Positions 27,732 to 39,700 of a stretch of 55,077 bases of DNA are shown piece by piece (position 1 is the stretch's first letter; the number at the start of each line of letters is the position of its first letter). The stretch spans positions 1 through 55,077 of the forward strand of contig CANMDW010000032.1 in the NCBI GenBank assembly GCA_947496705.1, written 5' to 3'. The notes under the pieces were generated by a model. It did not search any database. It worked only from the letters and a program-made list of their open reading frames with translations, and was not told the origin of the DNA. This stretch comes from an uncultured Aquimarina sp. (GTDB lineage Bacteria; Bacteroidota; Bacteroidia; Flavobacteriales; Flavobacteriaceae). The position numbers and the translations under genes are program-made.

Positions 27732-30700
27732 ATGAAGCAGATAGCAGCATATAAGAAGCATCGTTTGGAGAGTAACCCATATTTGGTATATACGGTTTTA
27801 TTGTTGATCACCCTGTTATCTGCAATTGGAGTAAGAGGTCAGGTTATTGTAGACCCCGATAGAGTAGGGCTTGTAGAAAGATGTTGTGAAATGAATGTTG
27901 AGTTTCTCAAAACTGATGGGGTCACAAAAATAGAACGTGCCAATACCAACGAGTTTTTTACGGTAAGTGCCGATATCGAAGGAGATAATTGTCGGTCCAA
28001 ATGGTTGTATAAGAATGTTTGTGACGAAAATTTTGAAGAAATTGAGGATGTAGGGAGTGATCGGCCAACCTTTAATCATCTGGCCGAAAAATGGGGTGCT
28101 GTATTGTATAGCTCCAGAGTAGATTGCGAAGGTGATTATGATTGTGCCGATGGGGTAATCTTGCCGATCCTTGATTGGGGAATATGGTTTTATAATGATC
28201 TGGGAGAGCCCAAAAAGCACAGAAGAGGTGCCACTGATGCCGACCTCGCTGGATTTTATGACCCGTCTAAGCCTTCTATACTTTTTATTCATGGATTACG
28301 ACAAGGAGCAGCAGATAATGACCTTAAACAGGATTTTATTTTTAGTACTCTTGAGACAGATCCACAAACAGGGGAGGAGATTACAGTAGATATAAACCTT
28401 CCGGCATTATGGCGAAGCAAAGGCTTCAATTTTGTGGTCTTTAACTGGACCCAGTTTGCCGATGAAGGCAGCCTAAGTGAAGCTGAAGATAAAATATGGG
28501 ATATGGGTAGCATGAGTTGGAGAGATCCATTGGGTGACCGTGTTCTTGAAAATTTTCCTGAAGGGAAAACCATTGGAGACCTTGTATATGATGCTTTCAA
28601 AGATTGGAATCCGAGTTCTAATGTAAGAATAGTAGGGCATGATGTGGGGGCACAACTCGCTGTAGAGCTCGCCACCAGGCTCAGAGAAAATAACAGAACT
28701 GGAAAAATACAGCGGTTGGTGATGCTCAACCCCTATTGGTCGGCAGAAGAGAAATCGTATTACCTGGGAGAAACGATTGCAGATGCTCCGCAACCTGTGA
28801 ATAAGACCGCAAAACGATCACTGCAGGACCTACTCGCATTATATAAAAAAGACGTGCTTATTGAAACCTATCGCAATTTGTATTTTGGCAAAGAAGAAAG
28901 CTTACCTTATTTTGGGGATAATAATGATTCGATCAAAGCCATTACTGCCTATGCCGATCTGAAACCAACCTGGCTGGATGAATTGGTAAATGTACCTGAC
29001 GAATTAAACCCACTGCTGGCAAATGACAAAAAACTACACGAATCTATATACCTGTGGTACCTTAAATCTATTAATTTTCCTATTTTGCCAGAATTGGTAG
29101 ATTCAGAACTACCCAGGGATTCAGAAGAGCGGGCATACCCATTAACTGAAACCGACTGTGCCTGGGAAACGTATGCAGGATTTGGGATCATTGCAAGAAC
29201 TGCTTTTCTGGCCAGTAAGAACCTTCAGAAAGGCAATAAGTTTTCGAGGCAGATTTCAGGTTTTGAAACTATTGATACAGGGGACGACAGGATGCTGTTA
29301 GAAGAGTTTTGTTCTTGTGCACTCGAACCAGCAAAGCCCCCATTAGAAATTGGTATACCCATAACCCATGATATAGCCTTCAGGGAATATGCTCATTGCA
29401 ATAAACAAATCTTGTTTGTAAGAAATCCCGAGCCAGGTACACAAAACTATACGACTGCCCTTTTAACAGCTTCTCCAGATAATGTGCGTATCGATGATAC
29501 CCCTGCCTATCGTCCTAATCAATATCGTGAATTTACCGCCCTTACTTCAGAAGAGAATATTACAGATTGTGGGGCATCCAATGGGTTGATAAGCATACAT
29601 CCCGATTCAAGAAAAGCCCGGTTAATGGTAGATCGTGATATTGAACATCTGACATCGGTTCCCGAAATCTCCCGGGAATATGCACATTATGTTTTCAATG
29701 TACTTTTCCCCAGGGGGTTATATGTATACCCTATGCCAGAATTTAAGGATACCCGCTGGTATCATACCTATAAAGACATGCTGGCCCATAAAAAGCTTGA
29801 AGGCAATTGGAAAATTTTTGCAGATGACTGCTATGTAGTCAAAGATAGCCTGGGTAATGTACTGTTTAACGACTATAAACTTCATGGGGTTTACAATGAA
29901 GATGGAAGCACATGGACATCAGAGGAAGATGCTTTGGATGTATTGAGAAAGATCATTAATACCCAAACAGATGCAAATGGATTTGATCCTTTTGGCAATG
30001 ATGGCAGTATACGTTCTGATATTTTTGATAATGAAAAGATCCAATTAATCCAAAATGGTACTCATGACCAATGGGATGGTAGAAATAACTGGGTTCTTGC
30101 CGGCAGAGAAATGGGGCCTCAGGCCAATTTTACGGTATATTGGCCTAATGGAAGCAGATCAACCGTGGCAATTGATAGCATTGCTATGCAAAAGAACCTG
30201 TACCAATGTATAGGTATAACCAAAGAAAAATGGGAAGAACTATATCCTGATAACCCCGAAGATGACAATAATTTATACGCTTCCCGCGAAGGGAATGTGA
30301 GCCAAAATTCACTAAATATTGGAGGTTATCCTGTAGTACACAAACTACCCGATGATCCGGGAAGGCCTACAAATACACAACGAGAGTATTGGGAAGACCG
30401 GTTATCAAATGATATCGGAGCGTATAATTTTAAAGCCAGTATGGTTATTGCAGACAGAGAAACGTTTGAATGCTCTGCGGTGATTGGCAGGGATTCAGAA
30501 TTTTTTATCACTAGCTTTAACATAACCGATCAGACACCAAATACTACCGATTTTGTAAAAAACATAGCCGGTGAGATAGGACTGCATCCTCATCATTATG
30601 TGCGTTATGCCAAATTTGCCAGTGATTATGATGTTATTGTAGGCATTCGCAACTCTAATAAATCAGCAACGAACTGGCTTAATAAAATGTACGAAGGAGC

Positions 30701-33700
30701 AGATTTTCGTCCTAAACCATTAAATATTAAGGGAAAAAGCATAGTAGAGCGTACGTATGTGCCGTTATGCCAGGAAGGGGTAAATGATTGCGGTACCGGA
30801 AATACCCGAATTTTAGGCCCCGGAAAAGCAATTGTAAATGATGAAGATTGTAAAGTATGTGATACAGAATGCGGAGATCTTGGAGGCCTGGCGAGCTTTG
30901 ACCCCAGAACCAATCGGGGAAGAAAAATTATTGATCCCGAAGGAAAATTTAATGATGTACAATTTCAGACGAGTTGTGATAATAATGCCACTTTCGAAAG
31001 GTCATATGCTGTAGCTTTACAAGAAAAAATGATGAATCAGGGTTTCTATGTATATCCTATTCCTTATTTTGCCAATAAATATCAGGAATCGTTTGATATC
31101 ACTCAGGTGACTGGCCTGGAAGCCGGACGTGTTATCAATTCTTTACAGAATGGGACTGTCACTATAAATCATTATTATACCGATCAATCGGCCGAGCCTG
31201 TTCATCTATATTTAAAAAACCAGACAGGTAATACCAATTTGGGGGTAACATCAACAGATAGTAATGGCAAACCCGAAGTATTTGGTTTTAATGGGCAAAG
31301 TCAATTTACTGTGAATGAATTAGCAACACAAAACACCGGTGTTTTTGTGTATGCTTATAGACGAGACCCGATGGATCCAACTGCCATCGGAGAATTACTA
31401 TGGAATAAGCCTCTTCATTTGATCAAACCTTTACATTCTAACCAATATAGTGCGTATCTGGTTGATGATACCGAGTATCCTGTTTGGTTGGATAATAACG
31501 AAACCTCTTTACCCTTAAGCCATTTCGGCAATGAATACATTAGTTTTTTATATAAAAATTTACCGGCCCTCTATACCCCTGAAAAGATAAAAGGAACAAG
31601 GCCCGCAACAAATGGGGATCCGGGATGGAACCCGGATAATAAATGGGATGAACAAAGTTGGGTTGCAATTTATTATGAGATCCTGCATCGTTATTTTGCA
31701 TATAATACCCAGGATTATGATCCTGTTAATTGGAAATCCAATAAAGTGTATGCGCATTCTTGCTATATTGTAAAAAATACCGAAGGAAATCAATATTTTA
31801 GTGATTATGATGGTCATGGCTATTATATCGCTGAAACCTATAGAGATGCATTACAAAAAGGGAACAGCTGGTATCCGTCATGGACCGCACAAGAAAACAA
31901 CGTAGATCCTATAGATATTGATATGCTTGCCAATGATGATAGAGAATATGCCAGAGAATTAATCAACCATTACCTAATGCAGGAGTTTCCCTGGGAGGAC
32001 GAATCCAATATCCCTATAGAACAACAGGAAACCTATAATACTATTAAATCTTATTATACAAATTCTGGAGTAAATATCAATACTGCTCTTGGTCAGTTTC
32101 CTATAACTGGAGGTGTTAACCAAAACCTGGTAAAAACCAGACCCTGGGATATGGTACAACACAGTCCGCAGGACGAATGGTATGAACGTAATAATTATGG
32201 TGAAGCAGAAGTAAATATGGGCCCTCTGGGGAATTTTACCCTTTGGGTGCCAGAAAAACAGCCAAACGGTCAAAAAGTTATTAATGTATATGCTATTTCG
32301 AATGATAAATCTACTTATAATCAGGAGCGTTTGTATGAGTGCCTTACTTTGAATTTTCAGAGCTATTTTCCACAGGCATTTTATGCCCGGTCTGATCTTC
32401 ATCCTTTTGGGTCAAAAATTATGAGGCCCGATACCAGGATCGGGTCAGAATTCGATAATTTCCCTTGTCATTACTGGAGCGACGGTGGGGATGCCGGTTG
32501 TAAGTATATATGGGATATGAACGGTATTGTTGCGGGGGCGAATACAGAGACAAAAGATCAGCTTAAACAATACAACGATGCCTTTCAGTATCTCCGCACA
32601 GATCCGGCAAGGCCGTTTCGATCGTTGGCAGATGTTTCTGCAGAAGAACCGGATATTTCCTGTGAGAATCCGGGAACTATCTGTACTACGCTGGATGAAT
32701 TAAGAATATTCTCCAGAGAGCAACTGGTAGAGGTCTATCCAAATCTGGATCTGGAAACACTCTATGATAATGATGACGGGGTGCCGCTAGATAATGGCCA
32801 AAAACGACTGGCTTATACTCTGGATGAATTCCTGGCTCAGGAATTTGATCCCTCTGGTTCTGGTACTGCAAATACAGAATGTATTACAGGGTATTATTCG
32901 AGATACGTGATTGGTGAAAAACCCGGGGCACAACCAGATGACCCCAGTGAGTTGATGATTTTAGTAACCCACCCCTATACACAAGAAGGTTCAAGCTTGC
33001 CATATATTGGCCAGTCTATTAATGACAAAACCCGGATTTATACCGATTTACTAAAGGCCATGTGCTATAAGGAGGTAGATGGTGGGTGGATCTCCCTGGC
33101 AGCATGGGACAAACTCGATCCCAGGTTATCTCCCGAGCGATTAACTTTTAGAATGACCAATACTAATTTTGGTGAGCTCGGGCGTATTACCAGGCAAGGT
33201 GAATATCTTAAAGAAAATACCCATGCAGATAATTATCTTATCCTTAAAAGTTCAGATATAGCTGCAGCCGGATATAATATTTCCAGTAGGATGCGCGGGC
33301 CAAATTTCCCGACACCAGGCTATACAGGAAATAGCCCATACAAACTTAAGCAAATGGTATTAGGGGAATGGGAAGTTGATGCCATCCCTCCTTCACAGGT
33401 ATATTACAATCAATCCCCATTCGACAGGGAACTTCTTGAGGTTTCATTTGATGCCAATGGATTGATAAAAGATCAAAACCAGGAAGTACTTAATGTAGAC
33501 AATGCAGCTTATGTAGTAGATTGTATGGGGCGGTGGTATATGAAAGAAGATAAAAGCTTTTTACATTCGACATTTCTCGGCGGGGCAGCGGTAACCTCGG
33601 CGGGTAGGATAAATATCGTAGATGGCCAACCGGTTTATATCAATCTTGATAGTGGCCATTATTTGCCACCCTGCGAATTCCTTGAACCACCATTGGAAGT

Positions 33701-36700
33701 ATTGAAAGAAAGCGGCACTCTTTTTGAAAAACCATATGATACATTTATGACCGGAATTTGTCAATCTTGGTATTGCAATACCACGAGTATATCGGCAGAT
33801 TTTGATGGAACCCCCGGTTTATTTAACAATACTTTTATCAATATTAAGAGAATGTTTGTTCCTGAAAAAGTAGATGTTAGTAATGGAGTTAGACCCATAG
33901 GGAGCCAGGTTAAACTATCGTCAATTATAGATACAAACATTACTGAGTTGATTTATGAACCAGATCCACAAAATTCTTTAGCATATATTCTAATGGCCGG
34001 GCAAGACTTAAGTGCCGGGGATCCGCTTCTTTTCTTTGATCTTGAGTTGGAAGTGATGAATGGCGATACAGCAACAGGCACTGTAGAGATCAACATCGAA
34101 AACTGCCCGAAAGAAGATACAGATTGTCCTACGCTTCAGGATTTAAGATCATTATCAAGAGAGGAGCTTTCACAGATCGATACTAGTCTGGGAGTGCTTT
34201 ATGATGAAGATGATGGAGTGCCGTTTGGCCAGCAAAAACGACTGGCCTATACATTTGATGAATTTTTGGATAAAGAATTTGAACCTTCTGGTTTTAGTAT
34301 GGCCAATACCGAATGTATTACAGGGTATTATTCAAGATACGTGATTGGTGAAAAACCCGGGGCACAACCCAATGACCCCAATCAACAGATGATCCTGATT
34401 AGCCACCCCTATACAGAAGAAGATGCAACGGTACTAAGTGCCGGTGAGTCTATAGAAGACAAAACTCGTGAGTATACCGATTTACTCGAAGCAATGTGTT
34501 ATACCCGGGTAGATGATGGATGGATCTCCCTGGCAGAATGGAGCAAACTACTAGATCCCAATCAGTCCGCTGTGACACTTTCATTACGGATGACCAATTA
34601 TAATTTTAGTGATAGGGGCCGTATTACCCGCAGGGGCGAATACTTGTTAAATAACACACCTGCCTATAGGTATCTTACAGATAATTCCTTAAAAATAACA
34701 GCAGCCGGATATGAAACTGCCGAGATGCGCGGGCCAAATTTCCCAACTCCCGGGTATGAGGACAATGATGAATATAAGCTTAGACAAATGCTGCCCATAT
34801 TTTGGGGGCGAGATGCCGATCCTAATTCTGAAGAAGGGGTGTTGTACTACAATCAATCCCCATTCGACAGAAAACTCCTTGAAGTTTCATTTGATACCAA
34901 TGGATTGATCAGAGATCAAAACCAGGAAGTACTTAATGTAGACAATACAGCTTATGTAGTAGATTGTATGGGACGTTTGTATATAGCAAAATCTGGTTCA
35001 TATAGCCATTCTGAGTTTATTGGAGGAGGCGCTGTAGCTTCGGCAGGAGATATTATTGTTCAAAACGGAAGACCTGTTTTTGTAGATGTTTTCAGCGGTC
35101 ATTATAAACCCCCTTGTAAGTTTCTGGAAGCATCATTTAAGCTTTTAGAACCCAATGGGTATTCTTTTGAAGAGAAGTACCCTGACCCATCTACAGATGT
35201 ATGTCAGGCCTGGCACTGCAATACTATAACTGTAGCAGCCGGTTTTGATGGAGTTCCCGCAGAATTTAATTCCGGAAATGATCCTAATATCCCATATAGA
35301 AGGATGTTGGCTCCAGAAAAAGTGAATGTTATTAGTGGAACAAGACCAGTAGGAAGCCAGGTTAAACTAACGGCAAGCTATTATATATTCCTCTCTGATA
35401 CAACAATCACTAACGAACTTATCTATGAGCCAGATCTGCAGGATCTTGGAGCCTACACGCTGGTATCCGGCCAAAATTTGAATGCCGGAGATCCGATCAT
35501 TTTCTCAGACTTTAGTTTGCAAGTGCTCAACAGTGATACAGCAACAGGCACTGTAGAGATCAACATCGAAAACTGCCAAAATGATACTCCGGTAAAAGAC
35601 TGTTATACCCTGGCCGACTTAAGGTCGTTATCCAGAGAAGACCTGGTAGCGATCAAACCCGATCTAAATCTGGATTTGGGAACGCTCTATGACAATGATG
35701 ACGGGGTGCCGGTTGGCCAGCAAAAACGACTAGCCTATACCCTCGACGAATTTCTAGCCAAAGAATTTGATCCTTCTGGTACTGCTGGCACAGCCAATAC
35801 CGAATGTATTGCAGGATACTATTCGCGATATGTGATTGGGGAGAACCAGAACTTGCCAGATGATGATTCCGATAAACTGATCATTCTGATTTCTCACCCT
35901 TATAGCGAGGAAGATGTAAGGTTACCTGGCTTGGCTGAGGGTGAACGTATAAAAGACAAAACTGTTAATTATACAGATTTACTACAGGCCATGTGCTATG
36001 AGGAGGTAGATAGCGGATGGATCTCCTTGGCGGCATGGGACAAATTACTGGATCCCAATTCGAGCCCCGAACAGTTTTCTTTTAGGATGACCAATGATAA
36101 TTATGGTGTAGCAGGGCGTATTACCAGTGGGGGTGAATACCTGGAGCCGATTAAGGATGCTTATGTCTATCTTGATCTTAAGAGGGCTCAAATAACAGAA
36201 GCAGGATATAATATCTCAGAGTTTAGTGGACCAAATTTCCCAACACTGGGTTATAAAGGGAATAGTGAGTATGCACTTAAGCAAATGGAACTATCATTCT
36301 GGGATTTTGATGCCCAGATGTCACGCTATTATAATCAATCTCCATTCGACAGGAAACCATTTAAAGTTTCATTCGACAATGAATTGATCAGGGATAATAA
36401 TCAGGATTTATTGATCCCCGAAGCTCTTGACTATATCATGGATTGTATGGGGAACCTGTATGTAGCAAAAAGTACTACTTTTGTTCATTCGACATTTCTT
36501 GGCGGAGCTGCCGTGGCTGCACCAGGCAAGATTTATGCGGTAGAAGGGAAACCTTTGTATATCAATGCCAATAGTGGTCATTATTCCCCCCCCCTCAAAT
36601 ATATTGAACAATTATTAAAAGTAGTGAAAGATACTACCGGTATACGCTTTGAAAAACCTTTTAAAGAACCGCAGAGCGATTTTCATGAATCATGGTACTG

Positions 36701-39700
36701 TCATACCATTACCATATCGGCCGGTTTTGACGGAGCAGAAAGCTATTTCGGGCCTATATATGAGCTTGACGACCCTACATCATTTCTTAATCGAAGTATG
36801 ATTGTTCCCAAAAAAGTGGGTGTCGCGAGTGGTATAAGACCTCTGGGAAGCCAGGTACTATTAACATTGGATAATAATATAGCCGAACTTATTTATGAAG
36901 CCGATGCACAGGATCCTTCCGCTTATATCCTGGCACCGGGGCAAAATTATAATGCTGGGGATACGGCATTTTACAAAGATCTTGTCCTCAAAGTACTCAA
37001 CGGCGGTACAACGACAGGTACTGTAGAGATCAAGATCGAAAACTGCCCCGATGCCCCTCCTGCAGATTGCTATACGCTGGATCGGTTAAGGGAACTCACC
37101 AGAGAAGACCTAGTAGCGGTCAATCCTAATTTGGGAACGCTGCATGATGAAGATGACGGGGTGCCGGTTGGCCAGCAAAAACGACTGGCCTATACCCTCG
37201 ATGAGTTTTTGTTACAGGAATTTGAGCCTTCGGGTTTTAATACCGCTAATACGGAATGCATACCCGGCTATTATTCCCGGTATGTCATTGGCGAAAACAC
37301 AGACCTTCCTGACAATGATCCTAATCGTTTGATTATACTCATGTCACATCCGTATACGGAAGAAGATGTAGCTGTACGAAACGATGGCCTTCCGGAGCAG
37401 CGTGTGGTTAAAGACAAAACGGAAAATTTTTCTGCTTTACTGCAAGCGATGTGTTACGAACTGGTCGATTCGGGTTGGGTATCTCAGGCGCAATGGCATA
37501 AACTGGACCCGGCCCTGCCGGAACCAGGATTTGCTTTCAGAATGACCAACAGCAATTTTTACGAGGCCGGACGGATCACTACTGGTGGTGAGCACCTGAA
37601 ACCAGGTACATCTGCGTACGATTACTTTACACGTAAGTCCGAAGAGATCAAGGCCTTTGGATTCGATGTTTCGGAAATTTTAGGGCCAAACTTCCCAACA
37701 CCCAAGTATGAGGAAAATGACCGCGTGCTAAAACAAATGCTGACAGACCTCTGGGAGGATGACGCGAGTCTCACCCCGGAACTTCTTTACAATCAGGCTC
37801 CTTTCGAAAGAGAATTATTCCAGGTCACCTTCAGCGCCGACGGCCAGATTTTGGATGAGAACCAGGAACCCGTTAATGTTGACTATGTATCTTACGCGCA
37901 GGATTGTATGGGGCGTTTGTACATTGCCAAAGATGATCTATTCAGTCATTCTCAATTCATTGGAGGAGGTGCCCTGGCTTCTGCAGGACAGATAATTGTT
38001 GAAGATGGTGAGCCAAAATTTGTTGATGTTTTTAGTGGGCATTATAAACCAGCTTGCGAATTTTTGGATGTTCCCCTGACTCTGATAGAATCTCAGGGAT
38101 ACAGCTTTGAAGAAAAGCACCCGGAACCTCTTGAGGGAATTTGTCAGGCATGGTATTGCAATACCATTACAATTGAGGCTGGCTTTGATGGAACTCCCGG
38201 TAGCTTTGAGCCTGGCAGCAATCCGGATACACCTTATAGAAGAATGGTTGTTCCCGAAAAAGTGGATGTTACAAGTGGAACAAGGCCGATGGATAGCCAG
38301 GTTCGACTAACAACTTTTGGGGCAGGAAATGCATTTGAACTGTTTTATGAGCCAGACCCGGGAGACCCTACTGCATACAATCTGGTTTCCGGGCAGGCTT
38401 TAAACGTTGGGGACTTTGTCATTTTCTCGAGCCTCACCCTGGTAGTGATCAACGGCGGTACAACCACAGGTACTGTAGAGATCAAGATCGAAAACTGCCC
38501 CGATGCCCCTCCTGCAGATTGCTATACGCTGGATCGGTTAAGGGAACTCACCAGAGATGAACTGGTAGCAGTCAAACCCGATCTAAATCTGGATCTGGGA
38601 ACGCTCTATGACAATGATGACGGGCTGCCGCTAGATAATGGCCAAAAACGACTGGCCTATACGCTCGATGAATTCCTGGCAAAACGATTTGATCCTTCTG
38701 GTACTGCTGGCACAGCCAATACCGAATGTATCGCAGGATACTATTCGCGATATGTGATTGGGGAGAACCAGAACTTGCCAGATGATGATCCCGATAAACT
38801 GATCATTTTGATCTCTCACCCCTATAGCGAGGAAGATGTAAGGTTACCTGGCCTGGTTGAGGGTGAACGTATAGAAGACAAAACTGTTAATTATACAGAT
38901 TTACTACAGGCCATGTGTTATGGGGAGGTTGATAGCGGATGGATCTCCCTGGCGGCATGGGACAAATTATTAGATCCCAATGCTAATCCAGAACAGCTTT
39001 CTTTTAGGATGACTAATGCAAACTATAGTGAAACAGGCCGTATCACTGAAGATGGCGAATACCTGGATCCAATTCAGGAGAGCTGGGATTATCTTGAACT
39101 TAAAACCTCAGAAATAACAAAGGCTGGGTATGAGATTTCTGATCTGCTCGGGCCGAACTTCCCAACTCCCGGGTATACAGGGAATAGCTCTTTTGTACTT
39201 AAGCAAATGCTTAGTACCCGTTGGGAAACCGATGTCCCTCAACTCTTATATTACAATCAGGCTCCAAAAGACAGAGCACGTTTTGAAGCCATATTTGATA
39301 CAAATGGATTGATAAGAGATAAAGATCAAATACTAGTAAATGGAAATAATCTGTCTTATGTGCAAGATTGTATGAATCGTTTATATATAGCAAAAGATAC
39401 CGATACATATCATTCAGAATTGCTTGGCGGGGCAGCGGTAGCTGCATCGGGAAAGATCAATGTAGAAGATGGGAACCCCTTATTTATAAATCTTGATAGC
39501 GGCCATTATGTACCCCCTTGCACATTTCTGGACCAACCATTATCGCTTTTAAAGTCTAACAGGCATTCTTTTGAGGAGAAATACCCTGCGTCACCTAATG
39601 ACATTTGCCAGGCCTGGTACTGCAACACTGTTACGATGACAGCTAATTTTGATGGAGTTCCCGGCTTTTTTGATTCTGTAGATCAGGTAAGAAGAATGTT

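Noticed and set aside
27816..28729. Long minus-strand open frames (up to 158 codons) under the 4667-aa gene
   Set aside because: They lie fully inside a much longer, domain-bearing plus-strand gene, have odd composition and show no family motif. They are shadows of its codon pattern.
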